Assembly: GCA_904066235.2 (NCBI GenBank)
Contig: CAJFCV020000005.1
Location: 372,001 to 436,000 of the forward strand
DNA: 64,000 bases
Reading direction: 5' to 3'
Source of the DNA: Bursaphelenchus xylophilus
Taxonomy: Eukaryota > Nematoda > Chromadorea > Rhabditida > Aphelenchoididae
Shown: positions 33,224 to 43,910 of the stretch, piece by piece
How positions within the stretch are numbered: position 1 is the stretch's first letter
Layout: every line of letters begins with the position of its first letter
The notes under the pieces: model-generated
What the model saw: the letters and a program-made list of their open reading frames with translations, nothing else
Database searches by the model: none
What the model was told of the DNA's origin: nothing
Made by a program: the position numbers and the translations under genes

Positions 33224-33655
33224 GAGAAATTACTCCAAGTACGACGCTCAGATTTTGATGAGACTTGGCACAGATTTAGAATAATTTTTTCTAAGAGATA
33301 TGCGAGAATTCTAGCTCGCGCTTTGCAGAAACAACCGAGATTTTTAGACCGGAATTCGGCGAAAATTTAGGACTTTTTGTCGAATTTCGGCACGAAAAGT
33401 TTTGTGCCTATTTCTAACATAGAGAGAAATGTTTCCACAAAAAATCAATTTTTTCCGCACGAAACTGCCAAAGTTATGGCCAAAAAGCGCTTTTCTCTCT
33501 GACCGCTCTCCACGTTTAGCGTGCTCTCTCGGCGGCAAAGATCGTTCAATATCTCGGCGGCGCCTGCAAAGCTCGAGCTAAAACTTTCAGGAATTGATAT
33601 TTAGTTGATGCCTGACGTATGTGCAAAATTTAACAAAAATCTGAGCGTTTCACTT
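33224..33655 (+). mobile_element. R1 element, near-complete
   Basis: Both termini are eroded (AAATTACTCCAAGTACGAC; GAGCGTTTCACTTTGATGC). The interior matches R1 throughout. Confidence 0.85.
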
Positions 33656-33989
33656 TGATGCCTAACCTTGTATTAAGTAGGCATTTTCCTAGAGTCCTAA
33701 CTAAATTTTTCTTCTCAATTTCACCTCTATTGTTACGTAGATTCACGTCTTTTAAATACATATAAAAACTGAAAGCGTCTTTCGAAGGTTTCCATTTCTG
33801 TCTCGATCCTTCTGACCGGATTTGTTACACCCAGCTTTCCCACCCATATCCTTGGCAGGGTCGAAGGGACGGCCATAAAAACGTTGGGAGAACTTTTGCA
33901 GGGATCCTTTGTTTTTATGATCCAGGAAATGATTTTAGATTGTAGTTTTCAAGCAGAAAAGTTCTTTATTGTGTTTCGTTGTTCTTTTC

Positions 33990-34205
33990 TGATTTTGTTT
34001 GCAAAAAGTTAACTTTTTTGATGCAATTTGGGACAAATTTAGGTAGAACTTTGTAACATGAGATACACTTGTAGCTTTTGAAATCGCGCTTTGCAGAAAC
34101 CAAAGAGGTTTTTGTGGGAAAATAGCTGAAAGTCGCAAATTTTTTGCCTGATAAAATGGCTTTCTGATGACAATGTTTCTAAAAAAATTGTCTACCATTA
34201 TTTTC
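33990..34205 (+). repeat. R1 family, degenerate fragment
   Basis: GATGCAATTTGGGACAAATT, TGTAGC, TCGCGCTTTGCAGAAACCAA and ACAATGTTTCTAAAAAAATT occur in R1 order. The R2 element follows directly. Confidence 0.6.
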
Positions 34206-34338
34206 TCAGTCTGTCGGGAAAATAATGAGCACAATGTTGATGTGCCAACCAGCTGAAATGAAAAGAAGCTTGATTTTGCCGCGACACAAATCATTTCTGA
34301 TTTTGTACGCGGCATCATTATTTTCCCGACGGATTGAG
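34206..34338. mobile_element. R2 element
   Basis: Starts CAGTCTGTCGGGAAAATAAT with the GAGCACAATGTTG subtype and ends ATTATTTTCCCGACGG. Confidence 0.85.
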
Positions 34339-34344
34339 TTAACC

Positions 34345-34510
34345 TGTTGCTAGCCGTTCGCCAAGTCGCTGGGGTCATTTCGGCGTGCATTGTACACAAA
34401 CAAAGGTTCGCTTGCGCTGTGCGATTTCTCGCTTTTTGCACCGTGCAATGGGGTTTTTAGAGCTTTCGCTCGCACCCTGACTTTTTCTGCACAGTGTAGA
34501 CGCCATAAAT
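34345..34510. repeat. GCAC(N)GTGC-type palindrome cluster
   Basis: GCGCTGTGC, GCACCGTGC and GCACAGTGT, with imperfect neighbours, lie within about 110 bp. No flanking TIR was found. Confidence 0.5.
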
Positions 34511-34953
34511 CACTTCATCGACTTTACGAAAGTACTAATATCACTGGTACAGTAAGCAAAAAAATTGTATGGATATTTTGCTAAGCCGTAATGCTCGGTT
34601 CAAAAGATAGCTTCTGAGCAACCCTATGGAGAGAGAATTCGATCTTTGATCGCTTTGTTGTAAATTCGAAAAACTGTTTTTAATTTTTTCATAGTTCTCG
34701 TTTACAAACTTTTGCTGCCAGAAAACGTTTTCCCGGAAAACGTGATTGGCATAATGGCAATGAGCCCATTAATAATTACAATTGTTTTTTCTCCAAGTCA
34801 TATAGTCCTGAAATCTTTCTTGCATGACTACCGATCATTCCACTCCTAAGGCACCTGGCAAATGGGTTTCTGCTATGAGTGATGTTGGATTATTATAATT
34901 TTTAATTCGTGTAGCATGTAGTTTAATATGCAAGTATTTTTTAAATTTATTCA
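34511..34953. other. Non-coding sequence
   Basis: Nothing recognised. Confidence 0.4.
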
Positions 34954-35389
34954 CAGGGGAAGTGGCATAAATGCGACGCTCAGAACTTGATGAAACTTGG
35001 CGGCAATTTAGGGTTTTTTTAAAGACATATGCGAGTTCGCGTTTTACGGAAACAACCGAGATTTTTAGATCGAAAGTTGGCAATGAAGGGACAATATTTT
35101 GCGAATTTTGGCATGAAAAGTTTCATACCTGTTTCTAATGGATAAGGCAACATTTCGACAAAATATCAGTTTTTTCGGCATAAAGCTGACAAAGATACGG
35201 CTAAAGAGTGTTTTTATCTCTGAAGCTCTCCACGTTTTGCGTACTCTCTTGTCGCAAGGGCCGCTGAAAAAACCGCGTTTGCTGCAAATCGCGAGCCAAG
35301 ATTTTCATGAATTGATATATGGGCTATAACTGAGGTCTATGCAAAATCAAAAGAAAACCTGACCGTTGCACTTCGTGTACTTCTTATGC
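34954..35389 (+). mobile_element. R1 element, diverged
   Basis: Starts CAGGGGAAGTGGCATAAATG, ends CACTTCGTGTACTTCTTATG. It is full length but more diverged than most copies. Confidence 0.8.
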
Positions 35390-35635
35390 CACAATTAAAC
35401 CAATTCATGAATTGAATCCGTATTAGTATAATCAAACTTTACTGCTGTTTTTCTCAACTATTAGGCATCAAGCTAGCCCTATAAAAAGGCTTTCATTACA
35501 TGCGTACACTGTCGGCATGAAAATTGGCTGTTTATGCGAATATATTGATAGTAATAGTGCCCACCGGAATTTTTTACAGGCTAATTTGCTGACAACAGAC
35601 AGATATTTTGCCAGCGATTTGTAGTGCTCGCAAGG

Positions 35636-36110
35636 AAGGGGTGTCGGACACTTCGCAGACATCTCTATTCGCGGACACCCAACTCGCGGACACGGGTTTC
35701 CCTATTCGCGGACGCCCAAGTATTTCCGTCTAATTATTTCTTATTTCTGCGTGTATATTGTCATATTGTTACCAACGCTGTACAATGGATATCACTAACC
35801 CTGATGAAGAAGCCTCGTTCAAGCCTGTTGCATTGCCGTCGCAACGTCGAGGGACGTATACGAGGTTTTTGGTGCCCCATCCAGACGACGATGGTTTGGT
35901 ATACGCATTAACCAATGGTGGAAAAGCTGATAGAAACGGAATTCTACGATACGTCTGTGCCTACTGCCGTGCCGTGAAGGACAAAAACCGGAGGAATAAA
36001 GAAGACGTCACACATTTCCTTCCATATAGGGCGTCCGCGAACAGCGTGTCCGCGAACAGGGAATGCCCGCGAATGGAGATGTCCGCGAATAGGGTATCAC
36101 TCCAAGGAAG
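35636..36110 (+). mobile_element. TIR-like element carrying a zinc-finger-like exon
   Basis: CGCGGACAC repeats on the left (TATTCGCGGACACCCAACTC, TATTCGCGGACGCCCAAG) and inverted copies on the right (GTGTCCGCGAACAGG, GATGTCCGCGAATAGG) bracket an open stretch from ATG 35785. It reads MDITNPDEEASFKPVALPSQ, then a C-x2-C motif in GILRYVCAYCRAVKDKNRR. A YxCxxC-AVK block resembles the zinc fingers at the N-terminus of some nematode MULE-type or FLYWCH transposase relatives; that link is inference. No transposase core is present. Confidence 0.5.
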
Positions 36111-36236
36111 TGTTTCAGCCAATTTTTGCATTTTTTCGCACTTCAAAGAATTACTTTTTTTATCCGCACCTTCGCCCTATAACCGGCTTGCCCTTTCCTT
36201 ACGTTCGCCTCTTGCTCCTAATCCCATTGTTGTAAC

Positions 36237-36553
36237 GTGGCTGTAATTGAATCGGCCAAGTTCGTCAGCATCCTCTTGCCTTTTGTTCTCTGCAATGTTG
36301 CTTTTTTGCCTTTGATTAAAATGGGCGCTACTTTGCGAATTACGCCGTCTAAATTCGAACCTAATCCGGCGGAGTTGCAAATGAAATATTCGGCCGGCGG
36401 GACAATGGACTTGAACGCTGTTGGGCCGATTTTGGCAGTCCATTATTTCGCTGCTTATTTTGTTTGCGCCGAGTGCATGGGATTTGACTTGTTGTGCTGG
36501 AGCTGCGACGCTTTGTCCGGCCCTGGGAATAGACTTGCGGGGGTAAATTGGGA
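36237..36553 (+). CDS. Possible exon, product and strand uncertain
   Basis: An open GC-richer block ends at GCGGGG followed by GTAAAT. From ATG 36321 it reads MGATLRITPSKFEPNPAELQ and onward, with a hydrophobic Cys-rich stretch (HYFAAYFVCAECMGFDLLCW). No strong acceptor precedes it, and the minus strand is also open here, so coding status is doubtful. Confidence 0.3.
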
Positions 36554-36649
36554 AGGTTAGTGGATTATCGTCTATGAATCAAACAGTCTGTAGATTGCAT
36601 TTTTTTTGCGGCGGTAATTGTTGAAGGAAAGTTGCACAATGTTCAGATT

Positions 36650-36935
36650 CTTCTGGAGGTCAGCGTGAAATTAGAGTATTTTAGAATTTCGTATAAAAAT
36701 TTCTAGATGTATAGCTAGCGCTTTGCAAAAATTACGGAAGTCGTTTTTCAAAATCGAAGCTTAATTTTATGCCAACAAGCGAAGTGCCATATAGACCATA
36801 TACCACACATAAATATCTATAAGTTTTAGCTCGCACTTTCAGGGGGCAGTCAAAATATTCAACAATCTTTGTGGCGAGAGAATAAGCAAACTGCGGAGCG
36901 TGGTCAGAGAAAAACCTTTTTAGGACATATGCATA
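36650..36935. repeat. R1-related mosaic fragments
   Basis: TAGCTAGCGCTTTGCAAAAA, then ATATAGACCATATACC, TAAGTTTTAGCTCGCACTTT and GAGCGTGGTCAGAGAAAAA are R1 blocks in mixed orientation. Confidence 0.5.
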
Positions 36936-36937
36936 AA

Positions 36938-37199
36938 ACCTGTCGAGAGGCCCGGGGAGACAACCACACGATAAGACGAGAAGCTCGAGTTCAAGTGATT
37001 TATTGAGTGAAAATCGGCCCTTATATAGGGAAATCCCATGTAGGAAAGTACAATCAAATTTGAGTAATAAATGATGATTTCCGTGGGAATTCAGGCTCGA
37101 GGTTCGTTCGTTCCGCCTCACAAAACATAAGGGGACCTACCTTATAAAATGAGTCCTTGTGCAATAAATTCTTTCGAGGAATAAAACTAAATCGGGCAC
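36938..37199 (-). repeat. Possible solo LTR
   Basis: On the minus strand it has TATATAAGGG (near 37028), AATAAA (about 30 bp later) and ends GGCCTCTCGACA. On the plus strand it runs from TGTCGAGAGGCC to about GGGCACA. This is the arrangement of an LTR, but no target duplication or second LTR was found and the 5' limit is a guess. Confidence 0.35.
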
Positions 37200-37262
37200 A
37201 ACGATAGCTGAAAATGGACTGCGAAGCTCGCCAAAGCTTCAGCTTGTTTCCAAACTGGGGCC

Positions 37263-37578
37263 AATGCGCTATCTGAAAGTTTGCGGAAAATCATAGGGCG
37301 CAGCTCGGAGAATTTGCACGGACGCAGCTCGCGTCTTGGGCGCAGCTCGAAAACAAGCCGAAACGCAGCTCCGGCGAGCTGCGAAGCGTTGTTTTCCGAG
37401 CTGCCCCCGCGATGCGAGCTGCGCCCGTGCCAGTTTCCCGAGCTGCGCCCGAGATGCGAGCTGCGCCCGTGTCAGTTTTCCGGGCTGCGCCCGAGATGCG
37501 AGCTGCGCCCGTGCCAGTTTTCCGAGCTGCGTCCTATCATTTTCAGCATGCCTTCAGCAAACTTTTAGTTAACGCATT
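37263..37578. mobile_element. GC-rich TIR element with tandem GAGCTGCGCCCG units
   Basis: Left AATGCGCTATCTGAAAGTTT then GCGG, and right AAACTTTTAGTTAACGCATT are imperfect inverted ends. GGGCGCAGCTCG units on the left are inverted on the right, where a ~48-bp unit GAGATGCGAGCTGCGCCCGT with a CCAGTTT spacer repeats about three times. This accounts for the local Arg/Cys/Pro-rich reading frames. Confidence 0.7.
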
Positions 37579-39112
37579 GTCCCCGAGACTTACCTTATTT
37601 TTACCCATTTGATTGGATGTTTGTTGCCTACATCTCTCCGCGTAACGTAATAGTCTGTTATTTTTCGTTATAAAAAGTAGTCAAATTTCATAAGTAGTCA
37701 AATTCTCGGTCTGTTTTAGGACAAATATTTTTAGTTCTTTGTGTAAGATATTATTTTTTTGCATTTCTCTACTTATTTCATGTTTTTCCAGAAATTCGAA
37801 ATTTGTAGTTTTTACAACGCGATTACCAGTATACTAGTATTTCTCTTCAAAATTCAAAAAACATATGTATATTTTTGCTTTCACAGATATTTACACTCAT
37901 ATTTCATTAATTGGCCAAATCCGGCCATAATTGGTTGCCTCACGCCATCGTTCGTCTGTGCTCATTGCTCATACTATCTGACACTTTTCGACCTTTCGTA
38001 TCGCAAACTGAGACTCTATATGCATTCCAAAAAGTTCGTTATTCAATATTCTCGATAATTGTTTTATTATACATATCTGTGGACCCGAGAATCCAGTGAT
38101 ATTGCTGTTTATTTTTCCTATTCTCTGCTACTATATATCATGATTGAATGTCGTTTGATCTACGACAAAACTAAAGAGTATACTGTAGTTTATACAGCCA
38201 TGAACCGAGGCTCTTTGCCGTCGCCGTATTTCCTGTCGCCGCATGCCTCCCAAACCCCGCATGATATATGGAATAAGGGCAGCGTGGAAAGGAGAAGGTC
38301 CAGAGCCAACTCTATGTTTACTGTAAGATATAAAAACAAAGCATAGCTGTTGCTGGCTTATTTCAAAGATATTTTAACCACTATTTTTTAAAGAAAGGTA
38401 AATTTTGAAAAACAGTTTATTATTATTAATTTTTTGGATAAAGGTTCAAAAAATTGATGAAAATAATTTTTATTAAAATACTTTTTAACCATAAAACCGA
38501 TTTTTAGCAATTAATTTTTTTTTAATTTTGAAAAAATAAGCTTTTTTATTTTTTTTTTTCATTTTTTGCAGGTTCCCATTTTTCCAAATTACCCTTTTTG
38601 AGATCACATAATCCACTTTACCACATATTTTTGGGTCTTTAACAAAATTATGATTCTATATTGCGCTTCCAGGTGCAAATTTCTAACTCAATTTTGCATT
38701 TTTTTTTCAAAATTCGTCAATGCAGCCAAAAATAACTGCAGACAAGTGTTTAAAAAGCATTCAAGGTTGTGTTAAAGAGAGGTTGTGCAATTATTTTCTG
38801 GACTAGAATTTTTTGTTTGGGATTTTTTATTTATTTTTTTGAAAATTTGTGCTATGGAAAGAGATCGATTTAGTAAAAGGAGGAGTTGGGTAAGAGAAGA
38901 GATTTTTAAAATGAGTAATTTTGGAGTACTTCAACAAAAATATTTTTTAGTTAAAAAATGGTAAATTATTGTTTTTGTTGAAAAATTTTAATTTTTTGTT
39001 AAATTAGAAAAAAAAAATTTTAATATTTTGTTGAAAAAAGCTCTACAAACTGGCCTACTGTAAAAAAAGAAAATCCATTTCAGCTTGCGTCCGAATAATC
39101 CCGGTGGCAAGA
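37579..39112. other. AT-rich non-coding sequence
   Basis: Open frames (37759-38346) have low GC and no convincing splice borders. Long A/T runs occur near 38390-39050. Confidence 0.4.
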
Positions 39113-39170
39113 AGGCTCAAATTAGGCTCAGGTTATGCGGTTTAGGCTTAGTTTAGGCTTAGCCTAAGCT
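39113..39170. repeat. Degenerate TTAGGC-like repeats
   Basis: GGCTCAAATTAGGCTCAGGT, then TTTAGGCTTAGTTTAGGC and TTAGCCTAAGC. A shorter similar block, TTTAGGCTTAGCCTAAGC, follows the adjacent R1 at 39666-39685. TTAGGC is the usual nematode telomere unit, but this array is too degenerate to be called telomeric. Confidence 0.5.
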
Positions 39171-39177
39171 TACAGGG

Positions 39178-39661
39178 GAGTATTGATGTACTCACATCAA
39201 TAGTAATATCTAACAGGAGAAGTACCCCAAGTGCGACGCTCAGATTTTTATGAAACTTGGCTCAAATTTAGAATAATTTTTTCTAAGATATATGCGAGAA
39301 TCCTAGCTCGCGCTTTGCAGAAACAACCGAGATTTTTGGATCGAAAGTCGGCGAAAATTTTGGACTTTTTGTTGAATTTTGGCACGAAAAGTTTTGTGCC
39401 TATTTCTAACATAGAGAGGAATGTTTCCACAAAAAATCAATTTTTTCCGCACTAAACAAGCAAAGTTATGGCCAAAAAGCGTTTTTCTCTCTGACCGCTC
39501 TTCACGTTTAGCGTGCTCTCTCGGCGGCAAAGACCGTTCAATATCTCGGCGGCGCCTGAAAAGTGCGAGTTAAAACTTTCAGGAATTGATACTAGTCCAT
39601 ACCCGACGTGTGTGCAAAATTTAAAGAAAATCTGAGCGTCGCACTTGGAGTACTTCCCTTG
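39178..39661 (+). mobile_element. R1 element with an attached R3 fragment
   Basis: R1 runs 39214-39661 (CAGGAGAAGTACCCCAAGTG to GAGTACTTCCCTTG). The 36 bp before it (GATGTACTCACATCAATAGT then AATATCTAA) are the inverted copy of the R3 sequence that flanks R1 at 21046. Confidence 0.85.
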
Positions 39662-39910
39662 TTAGTTTAGGCTTAGCCTAAGCTTAGATTAGTTCTTTGG
39701 CTATTCACTATTTTTTCTTAGTCTGTGGAGAAACCAGAACAAAGCTGTTTGTCACGAAATATTCTTTTTTAGGGCACATTTTGCGGAAGGTTTTCCATTT
39801 TTTCAAAAAAATAAAAAAAAATTTTTTAAAAGATCCAAATCAGTCATTGAATTAAATAAATAGATATTTTTTTAGATTAAAAAATTCTTATATTTTTTCA
39901 ATATAAAAAA

Positions 39911-40055
39911 TATCAGTCTGTCGGAAAAATAATGGCGGTTTTTGAGCCTTGCCAATCATCGCTATGCGACGGCAAGCCGCAGTTGGAAACTTGCTGCATC
40001 ATTTTTTCGACGAGACGAGACATTTTGCCCACCACTATTTCCCGACAGACTAATA
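39911..40055. mobile_element. R2 element, diverged interior
   Basis: TATCAGTCTGTCGGAAAAAT with AATGGCGG, ending CACTATTTCCCGACAGACTA then ATA. The interior differs from both common subtypes. Confidence 0.8.
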
Positions 40056-40125
40056 AAACTAAAAAAAAAGTATTTTTTGAATTTCATTTTTTGTTTTAAA
40101 AATCCTAATTTTAATTTTTTTTCAG

Positions 40126-40243
40126 GTCAGTTCGGACATTTTGCGGGTCAGCGGCTACACTCAACAGTTCAAGAATCTGCTGTCAGCAAGGACACGGAGG
40201 GAATCCGAGCCGAATGCATTGGTTCTTCCGCAGCAAAGTCTAG
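40126..40243 (+). CDS. Candidate coding exon, product unrecognised
   Basis: A 118-nt GC-rich block between a TTTTTTTTCAG acceptor and a GTTGGT donor. It reads VSSDILRVSGYTQQFKNLLS then ARTRRESEPNALVLPQQSL, phase 0 in and phase 1 out. The strong acceptor and sharp composition change make it one of the better isolated exons. It is phase-compatible with exon B at 22191. Confidence 0.6.
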
Positions 40244-41059
40244 GTTGGTTAAACCACTTTTTAAAATATTTTGAGATTTTTTATTTTTACCAAATTTTAA
40301 TTTTTTTCATTTACCCTCAAGGCATTTAAAAAAATTATTTTTTTTCAAATTATTTTTTATTTATAATACTTTTTTCAATTAAAAAAAGTGATTTTTGAAA
40401 AAAAATGAAGAGTTTGGCAAAAAATTGCCTTACAAATGTCTGAAGAGCATTGCAAATATTTGAGGGATTCTTGAGATGGCAATATGATCATAAAATTGTA
40501 GTCGTATCTCTAGTAAATTGTAGCTTTGGAAGCTTTTTTTCAAATCCTTGGATTCTTTTTTTCTTATGATTTTAAGCACAGGGTTGTAATGAAAAATGAA
40601 AAATAACCTCTTACATCATGACCTGCAACTATCCGATGAATGGCCAATATGCGGGAAAAAACTTTTTGAATAATTCAAAAAGAACCTCAGAAGCGTTGAA
40701 ATTTGCCATGGTGAAGATCCGAAAATCAAAAATTCCCCCGAATTTATTCCTCGGCCACTTTTTGTATTTACGCCACAGTCTGATTGAGGGAACAGTTTTG
40801 TTTTTGCCCCGACCTTCCCCATGGTTATGCTCCACGTCGTTGTGAAAGGTAGGGAAAATACGACAAAATTATTGATTTTGAGTCAAAAAATTGGACTTGA
40901 AGCGACATAAGTTGGTCCACAGAAAGATTTAGTAAACATTTTAGGTAAAAAAATTTGTTTTGGATACAGTAATCACGACTTTAAAAAGTTTTTTGCAAAT
41001 AAATTTTTTTGAAAAATTGGTAAGGGGGGACCAAGGCAAAAATTTTTCGAAACTCAAAA
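40244..41059. other. AT-rich non-coding sequence
   Basis: No exon or repeat is recognised except AAGGGGGGACCAAGGCAAAA near 41022, shared with 14.2 kb. Confidence 0.4.
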
Positions 41060-41190
41060 TTTTGAAACCTCAGATTTTGACGAAACTTGGTGCAAGTGTT
41101 TACTATAACTTTTCAAAATCTACGCCAGATTTTTACCATGCGCGATACAGAAAAAACCGAGATTTTTAGACGGGTTTGACCTGAAATATT
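41060..41190 (+). repeat. R1 family, degenerate fragment
   Basis: CAGATTTTGACGAAACTTGG then TGCAAGTG, and ATACAGAAAAAACCGAGATT then TTTAGACGG, in R1 order. Confidence 0.6.
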
Positions 41191-41196
41191 GACCTA

Positions 41197-41549
41197 GTAG
41201 GGTGTCCCATAAGTCTATTAGGGTGTCCCTCGTGCTGCTGCCCTAATTAAAATAACATCTAGGGCTCTTGTGCGTCCTATTTTCATGTTTAGTAGGCGTA
41301 CACCTCTGATTTTCCAAAGTATATAAACATTTTAACATCAGCAAACAAATTTTTTTGATGTCTAGTACAATATTGGGGTGGTGCGGGTAGCAGGCAGATT
41401 TTCTGCAGCTCCGTTATATACGGCTCAAAAGCGCAATTTGTCGTCTTCAAAACCGTATGTTCGGTATATCTCGTAATGCGTTACAAAGCTGACAGGAATT
41501 CGCACAAGTCGACGACCCCAAAATACCCAAGACTTATGGGACAGCCTAA
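41197..41549. mobile_element. ~353-bp mariner-like MITE
   Basis: Ends GTAGGGTGTCCCATAAGTC and GACTTATGGGACAGCCTAA lie next to TA on each side, the Tc1/mariner arrangement. The interior lacks a transposase. Confidence 0.75.
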
Positions 41550-41551
41550 TA

Positions 41552-42284
41552 AAATGCTCCGCCCTGGTCCTCCTTGATGAGGCATAGCTAGCTATTGTAC
41601 ATAAATAAATTTAGACCCCAGTGTATTACGAAAGAACGTCGACAATGACCTTAAAGCTATAAAACTGCCAATTCGGAAAATTAAAAAAAATGCACTGCCG
41701 TTTACAATGTTCGATTACATTCCTGCCCAACAATAACAAGATTTGGGCATTCAGAAATCCCGTTTTACAATCTATTTTGCTCATTTTCGTCTGCGCCCAA
41801 AATCACTTTTTGTTTTGACCTAAAAACATGAGAAATGCCCTCAGGCAATTTCCGATTTTCCCTGAACTTTTTTATCGTCAAAAATTCTTTTAATGGATAG
41901 CCATGTTGATGTGCTTGAATTTATTTTTTGACAACCCAAATCACACAAAGTATTATTCCCCGAGGCATTTTGCGGAGAGCGCGAAAACAGGGGATTTGAA
42001 CCGAAGAAAATTTTTTTTTCGGGGGCCGTTCCGTTCGCAGTGAATTTTTGAGGATTTTGAGTGGGTCTCATTGGGATCGGAAGGGAAAAAAATTTATGTG
42101 AAAGTCTTTGGAATTGTCATGCAGAAATGGGATGTGTAACTCGCTTTTTTTGAGCTATTTGGTCAGATAGTTTTTAGAATGACTTTGAAAATTTTTTCAT
42201 TTTTTGGAGTTTTTGGCTTCAAATAAATTTTGGTCAAATTTGAAGTACAGTATTAAAATTGTCTTGAAATTTGACTCATATATC
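41552..42284. other. AT-rich non-coding sequence
   Basis: Nothing recognised. Confidence 0.4.
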
Positions 42285-42425
42285 ATAGCTAGGCCACAAA
42301 TCAGTCTCTCAAAATTTTAGCCCATACTTTGCAAGGATCGCCGAGATATTCAACGATCTCTGCTGATGAGAGAACGCGGAAAATGAGGAGGACTTGGCTG
42401 AAGAAAGTTTTTAGCCAGATCTTTT
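42285..42425 (-). repeat. R1 family, degenerate fragment
   Basis: AAAATTTTAGCCCATACTTT, GCCGAGATATTCAACGATCT and TGAGAGAACGCGGAAAATG. Confidence 0.6.
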
Positions 42426-42470
42426 AGGGATTTGCATTGAAAAAAATTTAATTCTTGGGGGCGTTTCTTT

Positions 42471-42619
42471 CCAGTCTGTCGGGAAAATAATGTGGATTTG
42501 TCGCGCTTGGGACACGCCCATTATCGCTTCGCTATGGCTAGCCGGAGATTTAGTGCACGATTGTGGCTGGGCGAGGCGTTTTGCCGCGACAAATCTACTT
42601 CAATTTTCCGACAGACCGT
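42471..42619. mobile_element. R2 element, TGGATTTGTCGC subtype
   Basis: CCAGTCTGTCGGGAAAATAA then TGTGGATTTGTCGC, ending GCGACAAATCTACTTCAATT then TTCCGACAGACCG. Confidence 0.85.
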
Positions 42620-42649
42620 ATTTCTTCTTGGCGCTACAATTTTTTGGCG

Positions 42650-43080
42650 TCAGCGACAGTTCAGGTCAACGATATTAGAGCGAGGAGAAGGCTTGGTTAG
42701 TAGAAATAATAAGATTGGTATGGTTGGTTCTAGGATAGCTTGTCACCTTTTTTGAGGTATTTTACATGTACTCTCTTCAATAATATCTAGATAAAAGTTA
42801 TGGATCTTCGTTTTTTGCCGCAAATTTTGATCTTTTATATGTTACAGTAGCTCAGGGTCAAGAAAACTAACGTTAGTTATAGCTAGAATTAGAAAAAGTG
42901 GGCATATTGCAAGTCTCCGCCGAGCCTTCGCCAAACGTCCGCCGAGCATCCAGCGGCTTTGCTAGGCTTCGTAGGCACTTCCCATAACTTTTTCTTGGGT
43001 ATTGACCTGCCATATCGATCGATCCCAAATAGTATCGATCGATTTTGTTCCGATCCGAAATGTCATTGACTCGAAAAGGA
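42650..43080 (-). mobile_element. R3-family element, inverted
   Basis: Matches 58240-58720 in reverse complement: GGTCAACGATATTAG, GAGAAGGCTTGGTTA, ATAATATCTAGATAAAAGTT, GATCTTCGTTTTTTGCCGCA, GCCGAGCCTTCGCCAAACG. No R1 is present at the site where the 20-kb copy has one. Confidence 0.75.
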
Positions 43081-43095
43081 CGCGCTCCGATATTG

Positions 43096-43502
43096 TGCAG
43101 TGGCGGACCTGATCCAGTAGCAAAACACGTATCATTTTGCATCCGGGAAGTATCAAAAAATGTAGCAAATGCTCTCCAACTAAAAAAACTCCGGTTTGAA
43201 GGTCCCTCACAAAAAGGTTACGTGAAAAAGCATGTTTGACTTTGAAGGGTCATAACTCGACGTAGGATTGATAATTTTTAATGATCTTTTTTTTCGACAA
43301 AATGGCAACTACTAAGGAATAAAATGAGCTATTGGTCATAAAAATTGAACAATCCTATAAAAAGTTATAAGCATTTTACATCCGCGAACTTAGCTGAACC
43401 ACCCTGTACGTGTTTTTTCACTTGGAATGGGAGGCATTTTGCTGTATTTTTCGATACAAAATGGCACGTTTTGTGCCACAGGATCAGGTCCGCCTCTGTA
43501 CG
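43096..43502. mobile_element. R4 fold-back element, long form
   Basis: CAGTGGCGGACCTGATCCAG at the left, and CTGATCC-containing complement with GTCCGCCTCTG at the right. Arms match the 23-kb copy, but the centre is ~150 bp longer (includes GAAGGGTCATAACTCGACGT). Confidence 0.8.
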
Positions 43503-43910
43503 AAATGCCCACCTTCTTCACCGAAAACTGAAATACGGGGAAGTTGCGGACTTAAAATCTCCGTAATTCCAGCAAAGTATGTTCTAAAAATCCCCGATAT
43601 TGGCAAATTTTCACTTTAATTTATCCAAATTCAACCAAAATTTTTGCCACAAAAACTTATTTTGAGATCCTCACCATACAAGAAAAAAATTCATTTGTCT
43701 ACAGCCTTGTTTCGATTTCTATACATTCCTCATTTTCTCCGTAAATTTTTTTAACCGTTTCCCACCCGCATTTCTCAAGGGAGCGATTTGAAATATCGCC
43801 GGTCTTTGCCCACTTTAGCCACGTCTTTTTTGACGTCAATTTTGAGGTCATAAAAAATTTTTGAAAATCAATTTTTTTTATTTGAACAACGATCTATGAT
43901 AAATAGTGTT
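43503..43910. other. AT-rich non-coding sequence
   Basis: Nothing recognised. Confidence 0.4.

Noticed and set aside
33935..34441. 168-residue minus-strand frame
   Set aside because: It spans a degenerate R1, an R2 element and the palindrome cluster, so it cannot be a single gene.
37281..37612. Arg/Cys/Pro-rich open frames in three phases
   Set aside because: They arise from the GC-rich tandem repeat, which is open in several frames at once.
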